27,169 nucleotides of DNA from Thermococcus sp. Lineage in GTDB: Archaea > Methanobacteriota_B > Thermococci > Thermococcales > Thermococcaceae. Numbering within the stretch: the first letter of the stretch is position 1; the number at the start of each line of letters is the position of its first letter. The notes below the pieces were generated by a model. That model did not search any database. It had not been told where the DNA came from and saw only the letters and a program-made list of their open reading frames with translations. Location: contig NZ_JAMONU010000165.1 of NCBI RefSeq assembly GCF_027066465.1, forward strand, positions 1-27,169, in the 5' to 3' direction. The position numbers and the translations under genes were made by a program. This document shows, piece after piece, positions 14,352 to 22,300 of this stretch.

Positions 14352-16160
14352 ATGTGTGGAATCATCGGCTACATAGGTGAAAGGAGGGCCTGTGAGGTCA
14401 TCGTTAAGGGCCTTAAGAGGCTTGAGTATCGAGGTTACGACTCGGTTGGTGTGGTCACCGAAGAGGGTGGAAGGCTCTACATCAAGAAGGGTGTTGGAAG
14501 CGTTGATGAGGTTGTTGAAAAGCTCAAACTCCTTGAGATGCCCGGAAAGCGCGGCGTCGGGCACACCCGCTGGGCAACGCACGGGGTTCCCAACGATATA
14601 AACGCCCACCCGCAGAAGGACTGCACCGGGAGGATAGCCCTCGTTCACAACGGCATAATCGAGAACTTCGCGGAGCTTAAGGAGGAGCTCCTCAGGAAGG
14701 GGCACAGGTTTGAGAGCGACACGGACACAGAGGTGATAGCCCACCTGATAGAGGAGGAGCTGAAATCGAGCGAAAGCTTTGAAGAGGCATTGAGGAGGGC
14801 GCTTCTCAAGCTTAAAGGCTCCTTTGCTCTTGGAATCATCTACACTGAAGAACCGGACAGGCTCTACTTCGTCAGAAACGAGAGTCCCCTCGTGCTCGGA
14901 ATAGGAAGGGGTGAGATGTTCGCCGCGAGCGACGTCCCGGCCTTCTTGGAGTACACGAACAGAGTGGTTTTCCTCGACGACATGGAGTACGCGGTCGTGA
15001 CGAAGGACTCCTGGGTCGTGAAAAGGCTTGAGACGGGGAAAGAAGTCAGAAAAGAAGTCAAAACGATAAACTGGACGCTTGAAATGGCCGAGAAGGGCGG
15101 CTTCGAGCATTTCATGCTCAAGGAGATATTTGAACAGCCGAGGGTCCTCAGGGATGCCATCCACGGGAACGCGAAGGTCGTTGGTGAAGTGGCCAGGGAG
15201 ATAGCGAACTACGATAGAATCTTCATCGTCGCGATGGGAACTTCCTACCATGCTGCCCTCGTTGGAAAGTACCTCCTCCAGAGGCTTGCCAAGAAGGTTC
15301 CAATCGTTGAAGACGCCAGCGAGTTCCGCTACGAGTTCGAAGATTTGGTTGATGAGAACTCCCTCGTCATAGCGATAACCCAGAGCGGTGAAACGGCGGA
15401 CACCCTCGCGGCAATGAAGCTAGCCAAGAGGAAGGGGGCGAAGGTTCTGGCAATAGTGAACGTAGTCGGGAGCATGGCGACGAGGATAGCCGATTTAACC
15501 CTCTACACCCACGCGGGCCCCGAAATCGGTGTCGCGGCGACGAAGACCTACACGACCCAGCTTGCGGTCCTAACCATGCTCGCAATCGAACTGGCGAGGG
15601 TTCTCAAGACCGAGAGCGAGGAAAGGCTTGACGAACTTGAGAGGAACCTGAGGAGGCTCCCCGACCTCGTTGAGAAAATCCTCGGAATGAACGAATCCCT
15701 CCTCGAGCTGGCCGAAGACCTTAACGACAGGAGGGACTTCTTCTACATAGGCAGGGGTATAGGCCTCCCAACGGCCCTTGAAGGTGCCCTAAAGCTCAAG
15801 GAGATAAGCTACATACACGCCGAGGGGCTGAGCGCGGGCGAGCTTAAACACGGTCCGCTGGCCTTAATCGAGGACGGTGTTCCCGTTGTGGCGATAGCAC
15901 CGAGCGGGAAGACCTTTGACAAAATGCTGGGCAACATAGAGGAGGCCAAGGCAAGGGGGGCCTACATAGTGTCCCTCGGCTCATCGGAGAGGCTGAAGGA
16001 GGCATCGGATGTCCTCATAGAGATGCCCGAGCTCGACGAGATACTCACCCCGATTCCATATATAGTTCCCCTCCAGCTCCTCGCGTATCATCTGGCCGTT
16101 TTAAGGGGCAACAACCCCGATAAACCGAGAAACCTTGCCAAGTCCGTTACCGTTGAATGA
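14352..16160 (+). CDS. glmS: Glutamine-fructose-6-phosphate aminotransferase (isomerizing)
   Basis: 602 residues. Makes glucosamine-6-phosphate from fructose-6-phosphate and glutamine, the entry to UDP-GlcNAc. The start must be ATG 14352, because Cys2 (MCGIIGYIG) becomes the N-terminal nucleophile of the glutaminase domain; a GTG one codon earlier is excluded for that reason. Residues 1-215 are the Ntn glutaminase (HTRWATHG, HNGIIENF). Two SIS isomerase domains follow, with QSGETADTLAAMKLAK in the first and GRGIGLPTALEGALKLKE plus SAGELKHGPLAL in the second. The C-terminal LAKSVTVE is characteristic. It lies 11 bp upstream of aglB. Confidence 0.97.
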   Translation: MCGIIGYIGERRACEVIVKGLKRLEYRGYDSVGVVTEEGGRLYIKKGVGSVDEVVEKLKLLEMPGKRGVGHTRWATHGVPNDINAHPQKDCTGRIALVHNGIIENFAELKEELLRKGHRFESDTDTEVIAHLIEEELKSSESFEEALRRALLKLKGSFALGIIYTEEPDRLYFVRNESPLVLGIGRGEMFAASDVPAFLEYTNRVVFLDDMEYAVVTKDSWVVKRLETGKEVRKEVKTINWTLEMAEKGGFEHFMLKEIFEQPRVLRDAIHGNAKVVGEVAREIANYDRIFIVAMGTSYHAALVGKYLLQRLAKKVPIVEDASEFRYEFEDLVDENSLVIAITQSGETADTLAAMKLAKRKGAKVLAIVNVVGSMATRIADLTLYTHAGPEIGVAATKTYTTQLAVLTMLAIELARVLKTESEERLDELERNLRRLPDLVEKILGMNESLLELAEDLNDRRDFFYIGRGIGLPTALEGALKLKEISYIHAEGLSAGELKHGPLALIEDGVPVVAIAPSGKTFDKMLGNIEEAKARGAYIVSLGSSERLKEASDVLIEMPELDEILTPIPYIVPLQLLAYHLAVLRGNNPDKPRNLAKSVTVE

Positions 16161-16171
16161 GGTGGTGTTTT

Positions 16172-19120
16172 ATGAAGACAGACGTTAAGGAGAAAAGAAA
16201 GGCCAAGAAACTCGGGAAGAAGCCCGAGCTTTCGAAGTTTTACGTTTACTTCAGGGAATACGTGCTCCCACTGATAGTCCTGGTGCTGGCCTACGTCGGG
16301 TTCAAAATAAGGGACGTAACCTCGAGCTACAAGACTTTCCTCGACCCGGACACGTTCTTCCACTACGAGATGTACAGGCAGGCCATTCAGGAGTGGATTC
16401 CAAAGTATTATGCGTACGCCTATCCCCCGGCGGGGATAAAGGCTGGAGGCTACCTCGGACTCTACACCATGCAGGCCCTCTTCTACAAGGTGACACACGC
16501 ACTCTTCGGAACGAGCGTTATGGGCGCCTTTAAGCTATGGCCGCCTTTCGTGGGTGCAATGATAGTCATCGGCGTCTTCCTCGTGGGCAGAAAGCTCCAC
16601 TCAACGTGGGCCGGCTTCTGGGGTGCGGCGCTGATAATGTTCTCGATGGCCAACATAACCAAGACGATGTCCGGAAACAACCGTGGTGAAGGACCGTTCA
16701 TGATGTTCTTCCTCTTCGCGGTGTTCTTCCTCCTCGTCTACCTCGACGAGAAGAGCTGGAACTGGAAGAAAATAGTCGGTGCCCTCGGCTTCCTCGTGCT
16801 CAGCCCCGTTTACATGGGGGTCTGGAACGGTAGCCAGCTGGGCGTCATGGTTCTCCTCACCGTCGCGGCAGTAGTTTCCGTTGGTCTCTTCATAGCCGGA
16901 AGGATGGAGCAGCTCAACGTGTTCTTCAGGGACTACTATCCCGTGCTCGGACTTTCGATAATCCTCGGGCTGGCGCTTTCGGCCACGGGGTTCGTGGGCA
17001 TTCCCAAGTTCCTCGTCTTCGCCTTCGAGGCCTTCATAGCCCTCACAATCCTCGTCCTCATAATGCTCTACGGCCAGAGGTTCGGGCTCAACTACTCGGA
17101 CAAGCTCCACAGGTTTGGTACCGTCGCGGTGATAGCGGTCGTCGGCTTCCTGGCGTTTTACGGATACTTTGGAAGGGACCTCCTGAAGTTCCTCGGTCAG
17201 GCGACCCAGTCAACACCGCTCTACCAGACGGTTGCCGAGCTTGCAAAAACCCAGTGGAGCCAGATTGCGCCGTTCTTCAGCGTCAAGTCAAAGGACGGCC
17301 TGGTGTTCTTCATAGCCCTCGCGGGCTTCATAATAGAGCTCTTCCGCCTTGGAAAGAAGTTCAAGGAGAGGGACTACACGTGGTACAAAGAGACATGGAT
17401 AGTCGTTTACTACCTCGCGACAATGTACCTTCTGTGGAACGCCGTACGTTTCTCCTTCCAGGCGTCTGGACCGGTAGCAATCCTCGGGGGACTTGCAATC
17501 GGTGAGGCCTTCGTCCTGGTCGAGAGAATGAACGAGAAGCCCACAACAAAGGCCCTCTACGCAATATTCCTGATACTCCTGTTCCTCCCGCTGCCCTACG
17601 TTGGGGCCAGCTACGCCTACACCCAGCAGGAGAACACGATGAGCTACTACAAGATGCTCAACCCAGAGATGCCCGGAACCGTGCCGGAGAGCTGGATGGA
17701 TGCACTGCTCTGGCTGAGGAACCACAGCAGTGCATACGCAACGGTTCTGAGCTGGTGGGACTACGGCTACTGGGAGGAGTCGAGCCTCTTAAGCCACAGA
17801 AGGGCAGTTACAGACGGCGGACACGCCTACGACAGGCGCTATATCGTGGCAAGGTTCTTCTCGGGAACCAACGAGAAGGCAGAGGTGGACCTCGAGGCTT
17901 GGGAGGACAAGTACGTGATAACGTTCCTCGACCCCTTCGACCCGCAGAGTGACTTCGGAAAGTTCGGCGCCATTGCCTACCTTGGCGGGGCCATAAACTA
18001 CGGGGAGTACCACAAGGTGGCAATGTTTGGGTTCGTTCAGAAGAATCAGATACTCCTCAGCAACAACACAGTCATAATAAGGCTCGGTGAAAACCAGTAC
18101 GTCGAGCCATATCTGACCATAGACCTCACGAACGGAAAGGTCTATCATGGAACCAAGGGTGTCATCCCCTACGTTCTCTACATAACCGGTTATGGAGGAA
18201 TCCTCGCTTACAAGAAGATAGCGTTCAGCGACTACGTAAGGCTGGCCCTTCACCTGCCGTTCTCGCTCAACGAGTGGGATGCCCAGAAGCTTTTCGCGAA
18301 CTTCAAGCTCGTTTACACTGCTTACAACGGCTACATCGAGAGAAACTTCGGCGTCAAGATTCCGAGCGTGATGGTCTACGAGTTCACCCCCTTCGCGATA
18401 TACAGGATGGACTTCCTCCAGAACGGAACCTGGAAACCGTTCTACAGCACAATGGCCGGTGGAAAGCTCCCCCTCGGAAACCAGACGCTCAGACTCTGGA
18501 TTTCGGCCTTCGGAAGGGACGTCAAGAACGCAACCATAGTATTCGAGGCCTACAACGGAACGAAGCTCATCGAGAGAAAGGTTCTGGCGGAAAACGTTTA
18601 CATCAACCACCTTAACGAGACGCCGGTTGTCGTCCACCTTTACGTTCCCAAAGCAACTAAATACAGCTTCCTCCTCATACAGAAAGGCCCCGTTGGAGTT
18701 ACCAACGGCCCCGTCTACGTCAACGGAAAGCTTGCGGATCCAACGAAGGTCCTCATGCCGGGGCAGAGCGGAACGATTAAGCTAACCGAGGCCTTTGACA
18801 AGGCCTACACCAACGTCGAGTTCACCCTCAGGGGGGTTCTCTACTACTACGTTGCCCCCAACGGAACGGACATATACAAGGACAACTTCTACCTTGAGCC
18901 ACACATGGACATCGTTGGCTACGTTCCCGTCGAGAAGCTCTCGAGCGTGAAACCCGGTGATAACGTTATAACCGGAAAGGCAAGCGTTCCGGCGGACTTC
19001 TTTACGAGGTACATCGAGGAGCTTGAGAAGAAGTACGGGAACAAGGTGGTCATAGTCAGCGAAAGGGTCGAGCCGATATTCATAACCGAGAAAACCTACG
19101 TCCTCTGGGAGGGGAGTTAG
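16172..19120 (+). CDS. aglB: Archaeal oligosaccharyltransferase AglB (STT3 family)
   Basis: 982 residues. Transfers a lipid-linked oligosaccharide to asparagine in N-X-S/T sequons outside the membrane. The N-terminal half has about 13 hydrophobic segments. The first loop carries LDPDTFFHYEM with the metal-binding acid pair D58/D60. The soluble C-terminal half begins near residue 490 and contains the catalytic-site signature WWDYG at 528-532. A beta-rich C-terminal region follows, carrying several NGT/NAT-type sequons of its own. The start at 16172 is chosen because GAGGTGGTG precedes it; an ATG at 16157 overlaps the glmS stop and the ribosome site itself. Co-directional with glmS and probably co-transcribed. 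Confidence 0.97.
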   Translation: MKTDVKEKRKAKKLGKKPELSKFYVYFREYVLPLIVLVLAYVGFKIRDVTSSYKTFLDPDTFFHYEMYRQAIQEWIPKYYAYAYPPAGIKAGGYLGLYTMQALFYKVTHALFGTSVMGAFKLWPPFVGAMIVIGVFLVGRKLHSTWAGFWGAALIMFSMANITKTMSGNNRGEGPFMMFFLFAVFFLLVYLDEKSWNWKKIVGALGFLVLSPVYMGVWNGSQLGVMVLLTVAAVVSVGLFIAGRMEQLNVFFRDYYPVLGLSIILGLALSATGFVGIPKFLVFAFEAFIALTILVLIMLYGQRFGLNYSDKLHRFGTVAVIAVVGFLAFYGYFGRDLLKFLGQATQSTPLYQTVAELAKTQWSQIAPFFSVKSKDGLVFFIALAGFIIELFRLGKKFKERDYTWYKETWIVVYYLATMYLLWNAVRFSFQASGPVAILGGLAIGEAFVLVERMNEKPTTKALYAIFLILLFLPLPYVGASYAYTQQENTMSYYKMLNPEMPGTVPESWMDALLWLRNHSSAYATVLSWWDYGYWEESSLLSHRRAVTDGGHAYDRRYIVARFFSGTNEKAEVDLEAWEDKYVITFLDPFDPQSDFGKFGAIAYLGGAINYGEYHKVAMFGFVQKNQILLSNNTVIIRLGENQYVEPYLTIDLTNGKVYHGTKGVIPYVLYITGYGGILAYKKIAFSDYVRLALHLPFSLNEWDAQKLFANFKLVYTAYNGYIERNFGVKIPSVMVYEFTPFAIYRMDFLQNGTWKPFYSTMAGGKLPLGNQTLRLWISAFGRDVKNATIVFEAYNGTKLIERKVLAENVYINHLNETPVVVHLYVPKATKYSFLLIQKGPVGVTNGPVYVNGKLADPTKVLMPGQSGTIKLTEAFDKAYTNVEFTLRGVLYYYVAPNGTDIYKDNFYLEPHMDIVGYVPVEKLSSVKPGDNVITGKASVPADFFTRYIEELEKKYGNKVVIVSERVEPIFITEKTYVLWEGS

Positions 19121-19133
19121 CTTTTCTCCCCTC
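19109..19133. terminator. Hairpin spanning the convergent aglB/methyltransferase stop codons
   Basis: GAGGGGAG at 19109-19116 and CTCCCCTC at 19126-19133 form a perfect 8-bp inverted repeat with a 9-nt loop. It covers the stop codons of both convergent genes. There is only a short T-run in the loop, so it may be a transcript 3'-end structure rather than a classical terminator. Confidence 0.4.
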
Positions 19134-19785
19134 TAACCGCTATGAAGGCCGCCAGGTTTTTGCATTTTTTATAACATCTCCTATCAACCCGCTCCGCGAG
19201 GCCGACGAACGGCCAGAACGAGGGGAAGAATATCACACCGGCGCTCTCGACGTTGATGAAGCCGACCTTTCTGAGAAGTTCTTCAAGCTCACCCGGCGTA
19301 TAAAAACGGGCATAGCGGTAGGCGGTTTCAACGAAGAGGCTTTTGAGACGCTTGAACAGAAACCACGAACTTTTTCCGTTCATCGTTCCAATTAAAACCT
19401 CTCCCCCCGGCTTTAAAACGCGGTGGATTTCCCTTAAAACCCTCTCCGGCCCGTGAATGAACTCGAACATAGTAACGCTGAGAACGAGGTCAAAGGTCTC
19501 GTCCGGAAAGGGAAGCGAGTAGGCGTTTCCCTTAATGCAGTTCAAACCCTTTGAACGAGCTATTTTAAGCATTCCCTCGCTCGCGTCGAGGCCGATTACG
19601 TCGAAGCCCCTCCTCTCAAGCTCGAGGGTGTAGTTGCCAGTTCCGCAACCGAGGTCGAGGGCTTTTCCGGATTTCGTCCTGAGCATCGAGAAGACGAGCC
19701 ACTTCTCGGTTCTGTCAACGTACCGGCCGGTCTTCGTTCTGTACCAGTCGTCGTATCTGCTCGCTATCCTGTCGAAGTACTCCAT
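19117..19785 (-). CDS. Class I SAM-dependent methyltransferase (UbiE/COQ5-like)
   Basis: 222 residues. Starts MEYFDRIASRYDDWYRTK, typical of Methyltransf_11/25 enzymes. The SAM-binding motif LDLGCGTG is at 43-50, the acidic residue after beta-2 at D67 (VIGLD), and a later motif reads HRVLKPGGEVLIG. Substrate unknown; small-molecule methylation is more common than RNA methylation for this type. The ATG shares its A with the stop of the upstream gene (TGATG), so translation is probably coupled to the MTH1187-like protein. The 3' end overlaps aglB by 4 bp. Confidence 0.88.
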   Translation of the reverse strand: MEYFDRIASRYDDWYRTKTGRYVDRTEKWLVFSMLRTKSGKALDLGCGTGNYTLELERRGFDVIGLDASEGMLKIARSKGLNCIKGNAYSLPFPDETFDLVLSVTMFEFIHGPERVLREIHRVLKPGGEVLIGTMNGKSSWFLFKRLKSLFVETAYRYARFYTPGELEELLRKVGFINVESAGVIFFPSFWPFVGLAERVDRRCYKKCKNLAAFIAVRGEKS

Positions 19786-20066
19786 CAAAGCTTCACCTTG
19801 CCCTCGATGGTGAGTTCCTTGTCAGTTCTGTCGTCTATCCTAAGGCTTATGACAACCCGCTTCGCCCCCGCCTTGAGAATTGCCTCGTGGCATTTCTTCA
19901 CGAGCTCAAGGATTTCGTCAATTGAGCCCTCGACAACGGTCCCCATCGGGCAGAGCTGGTATTTAAGGCCGCTCTCCTCGATTGCCCTGATAACGGGTTT
20001 GAGATACTCGCCGACGCTCGGACTTCCGGTTCCAAGGGGGAAGACGCAGAGCTCCGCGACGGCCAT
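19785..20066 (-). CDS. MTH1187 family thiamine-binding-like protein
   Basis: 93 residues matching the small ferredoxin-like MTH1187/YkoF family (PF01910): N-terminal AVAELCVFPLGTGSPSVGEY, central YQLCPMGTVVEG and C-terminal RVVISLRIDDR. Some family members bind thiamine or related pyrimidines as oligomers; the archaeal role is not settled. It is joined to both neighbours by one-base TGATG overlaps, downstream of a MoaD-like gene and upstream of a methyltransferase. Confidence 0.88.
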   Translation of the reverse strand: MAVAELCVFPLGTGSPSVGEYLKPVIRAIEESGLKYQLCPMGTVVEGSIDEILELVKKCHEAILKAGAKRVVISLRIDDRTDKELTIEGKVKL

Positions 20067-20347
20067 CAGCCACCCCCCGCGGGAGGGAATACGTGCACCT
20101 CGTCGTCCTCGCTCAGCTCGGTATCGAGTCCCTTCAGGTGGAGGACGTTGTGCCCGTTCACAAGAATCATGCCGTCCACGGGCTTGTTGGGTCCGACGCG
20201 CGGGCTTTCGAGGAGTTCCTTTTTGATTTCCGGACTGTAGTGTTCGGCGAGGTAGTCTATAAGCTCCCTCACGGTCTTCACGCCGTGAACCTCAATCTCC
20301 TTCCTTCCAATGAGTTCGCGAAACGTCGCGTAGAACTTCACCCTCAT
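20066..20347 (-). CDS. MoaD/ThiS family ubiquitin-like sulfur carrier (SAMP-like)
   Basis: 93 residues from ATG 20347: MRVKFYATFRELIGRKEIEV, then VNGHNVLHLKGLDTELSEDDEVHVFPP, the MoaD beta-grasp pattern. The C-terminus ends AGGG, supplying the terminal Gly-Gly that is adenylated and thiocarboxylated or conjugated, although a third glycine is present. It could serve molybdopterin/tungstopterin synthesis, which matters in Thermococcales because of tungsten oxidoreductases, or act as a small archaeal modifier. A start further upstream would pass through the TATA box and is rejected. First gene of a three-gene minus-strand set. Confidence 0.9.
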   Translation of the reverse strand: MRVKFYATFRELIGRKEIEVHGVKTVRELIDYLAEHYSPEIKKELLESPRVGPNKPVDGMILVNGHNVLHLKGLDTELSEDDEVHVFPPAGGG

Positions 20348-20360
20348 GAACCCGCACCGG

Positions 20361-20374
20361 AACTTTATAAAAAC
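20361..20374. promoter_or_regulatory. Palindromic TATA box probably shared by the MoaD-like gene and the plus-strand gene at 20416
   Basis: AACTTTATAAAAAC contains the palindrome TTTATAAA at 20364-20371. On minus it lies 20-24 nt before the MoaD-like ATG (near-leaderless). On plus it predicts a start near 20393 and a ~25-nt leader with GGGAGAG. No second TATA box is seen. Confidence 0.55.
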
Positions 20375-20415
20375 GAAAACCATTAAAGCGTTTCGGGGAG
20401 TAGTAACATGGGAGA

Positions 20416-21159
20416 GTGTTGTCGTTGCTCACCGTTGAACCGCCGGAGTACTATCCCATCATAGAGAAACTGTTCGCTGACAAGCTTGGAGAGGGGCTCG
20501 AACCCTTCGGTGCGAGCCTTGAGGTGATGCTGGTTCGTGTAGTCCCCAAGGGAAGAGACCTCTTTCTTGAGTTCTCCCTAACCGTGAACAGGGACAGCGG
20601 GCTTTCGGTTCTCGACCTGAAGTCGTTCACAGAGGGGATTCTCGAGAGACTATGCGAGGAGGCAACGGCCACCTTTGGAAAGCTCTACAACGTCAGATTC
20701 GTTCTCGGAAGCGTTAGAATTGAAGAAAAACATGCTCAAAGGAAACGACCCGCGGAGTATTCGCTCATAGTGGACGCTCCGGAGGAACTCAGGGACAAAC
20801 TGGAGCGCGTTGGGAAGGGGCTGGCGATAAAGCTGAAGGAGTGGGGAATCGAGTTCTCGGGTTTGGTGCTGGCCCTTGAAGGCAAAAGACTTGGAGTTGT
20901 CATCAAAGTGGACGGCAAGATGAATGACTACGACAAGTCGGCCCTAAAGGAAGCTGTGGAGGAGAAAACTAGAGCCTTTCTGAAGACGGTTCTCAGGAAG
21001 GAGCTTCCGGTAACGGCCAAGATACTGGACGCAGAGGACAGGGCGCTTGCGGTTGTCCTCAGGAAGATGAGGGCAATGGAGAAGGAAGCCGAGGAGCTGG
21101 CCAGAATGGAGGAAGTTAGAACCCTCATGGAAGCCCTTGGGAAGACTCCCTCGCCTTGA
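20416..21159 (+). CDS. Uncharacterised protein, probably Thermococcales-specific
   Basis: 247 residues that I cannot assign. There is no ATG at the start: GTG 20416, TTG 20419 or TTG 20425 are candidates. GGGAGAG at 20410-20416 gives about 8-nt spacing to TTG 20425 (reading MLTVEPPEYYPIIEK), so the true start may be 3 codons shorter than listed. The protein is soluble and highly charged. Two alpha/beta halves seem to repeat: 1-105 (FLEFSLTVNRDSGLSVLDLKSF) and 115-200 (SLIVDAPEELRDKLERV, LGVVIKVDGKMNDYDKSAL). The final ~40 residues form a charged helix (MRAMEKEAEELARMEEV). The 3' end overlaps the convergent adenylate kinase by 35 bp. Confidence 0.75.
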   Translation: MLSLLTVEPPEYYPIIEKLFADKLGEGLEPFGASLEVMLVRVVPKGRDLFLEFSLTVNRDSGLSVLDLKSFTEGILERLCEEATATFGKLYNVRFVLGSVRIEEKHAQRKRPAEYSLIVDAPEELRDKLERVGKGLAIKLKEWGIEFSGLVLALEGKRLGVVIKVDGKMNDYDKSALKEAVEEKTRAFLKTVLRKELPVTAKILDAEDRALAVVLRKMRAMEKEAEELARMEEVRTLMEALGKTPSP

Positions 21160-21796
21160 GGTAATCCAGCAGGGGCTGAATCCTTTTCCAGACCTCCTCA
21201 ACACCGCCGTCTCCGTCAATCCTAACGTATATGCCTTTGTTCCGGTAGAACTTGATTATAGGCTCCATGTTCCTTACGTAAATTGAGTACCTCTTCTCAA
21301 CGACGTCCGGCCTGTCGTCCTCCCTCTGAACGAGCTTTGAGCCGCAGATGTCGCAGACTCCGGGCCTCTTGGGAGGGTTGTGTTTGACGTGATAAACGGC
21401 CCCGCACTTCGGGCATATCCTCCTCCCGCTTATCCTCTCAACGCTCGTTTCAAGGTCTATGAAAATCTCCATCGCGAGGTCGAGCTTTATGCCGTGGTCG
21501 TAGAGGTACTCCTCGAAGGCGAGAACCTGGGCGGGGGTTCTCGGGTAGCCGTCGAGTATGAAGTTCTCCCTCTGACGCCTCAGCTTCGATATAATCAGCG
21601 TGTTGACTATCGTGTCCGGTATCAGCTCTCCCCTGCTCAGGTACGCCTCCATTTCCCGGCCTATTGGACTGCCCTTCTCTATCTCCTCCCTGATTATGTC
21701 CCCCGAGGAAATGTAGGTCAGCCCGTACCTCTCGACTATCCTCTTGGAATGGGTGGACTTCCCGCTTCCCGGAGGCCCAAATATCAGTATGTTCAC
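21125..21796 (-). CDS. adk: Adenylate kinase with zinc-type LID
   Basis: 223 residues. Interconverts ATP + AMP and 2 ADP. It has the P-loop GPPGSGKST (7-15) and the AMP-binding stretch SSGDIIREE. The LID domain has four cysteines (C128, C131, C148, C151) in a CxxC-x16-CxxC zinc-binding layout. The start is GTG at 21796, chosen because the P-loop follows at the usual distance and GGTGGTT lies 3-10 nt upstream; the longer open frame has no support. This is the bacterial-type Zn-LID kinase class. The last 35 bp overlap the convergent uncharacterised gene. Confidence 0.94.
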   Translation of the reverse strand: MNILIFGPPGSGKSTHSKRIVERYGLTYISSGDIIREEIEKGSPIGREMEAYLSRGELIPDTIVNTLIISKLRRQRENFILDGYPRTPAQVLAFEEYLYDHGIKLDLAMEIFIDLETSVERISGRRICPKCGAVYHVKHNPPKRPGVCDICGSKLVQREDDRPDVVEKRYSIYVRNMEPIIKFYRNKGIYVRIDGDGGVEEVWKRIQPLLDYLKARESSQGLP

Positions 21797-21812
21797 GGAT
21801 AACCACCAATAA

Positions 21813-21839
21813 GCATTTATGAACAAAAGCTGAATAAAC
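21813..21839. promoter_or_regulatory. Two neighbouring TATA boxes of the divergent adk and DUF2258-like genes
   Basis: Plus strand: GCATTTATGA at 21813-21822, about 26 nt before a predicted start near 21844. Minus strand: AGTTTATTCAGC at 21828-21839, predicting a start near 21808. Both leaders are 10-12 nt and just contain a GGTG-type ribosome site. Confidence 0.45.
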
Positions 21840-21853
21840 TTTTGGTGATGTGC

Positions 21854-22300
21854 ATGAAGCTGAGCACGGGCTACGTGAGGGCGAGCGGGTACGCCCATAA
21901 GGTTAGGAGGGTTCTCTTCGCCCTCGTTAAAGGAAAGGTTGAACCAAAAGAGGTCGTCAGAGCTTCAGCCGAGCTTAACCAGAGAATTTTTGAGGAGTTC
22001 CAGCGGCTCGGCGTCGCCAAGGAAGACGTCGTCAGGATAACCGTTGAGTTCACGATTGAAGACGGAAAGATAGTATGGAACTACGATTCCCTGAACATAG
22101 AGGTCTACAAAAAGAGCGAGGAAGAGAAGCTTGCAAAGGCCATGGAAGAGGTTGAGGAGAGGGAGAGGGAGCTTGAGGAGAAAATCAAAGCCATTGAAGA
22201 GGTCGCCCTCAACCTCAAGAGGCTTACCGATGAGCTTCTCGAGAGAATCGAGGAACTCAAACAGGAGCACACCTCTCTGAAGCTCAGGGTGGAGGAGTGA
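21854..22300 (+). CDS. DUF2258-like protein with coiled-coil tail
   Basis: 148 residues from ATG 21854, six codons after GGTGATG begins; ATG 21848 is an alternative two codons earlier. The N-terminal ~90 residues (LSTGYVRASGYAHKVRRVLFA) resemble archaeal DUF2258. Residues ~88-148 are an almost continuous charged coiled coil (EEEKLAKAMEEVEERERELE and LKRLTDELLERIEELKQEH), suggesting oligomerisation. No function is known to me. The last 17 bp overlap the convergent trmY. Confidence 0.78.
   Translation: MKLSTGYVRASGYAHKVRRVLFALVKGKVEPKEVVRASAELNQRIFEEFQRLGVAKEDVVRITVEFTIEDGKIVWNYDSLNIEVYKKSEEEKLAKAMEEVEERERELEEKIKAIEEVALNLKRLTDELLERIEELKQEHTSLKLRVEE

Noticed and set aside
14310..15251. A 313-codon minus-strand open frame opposite glmS
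   Set aside because: It shadows the conserved glutaminase and first SIS domain of GlmS and would span the glmS promoter; no domain seen.
17789..18637. A 282-codon minus-strand open frame opposite aglB
   Set aside because: Antisense to the soluble domain of AglB just after WWDYG; no start signal or recognisable protein.
21797..21898. Longer N-terminus of adenylate kinase upstream of the GTG start
   Set aside because: It would run through both TATA boxes and into the divergent gene; the GTG with GGTGGTT places the P-loop at the usual position.
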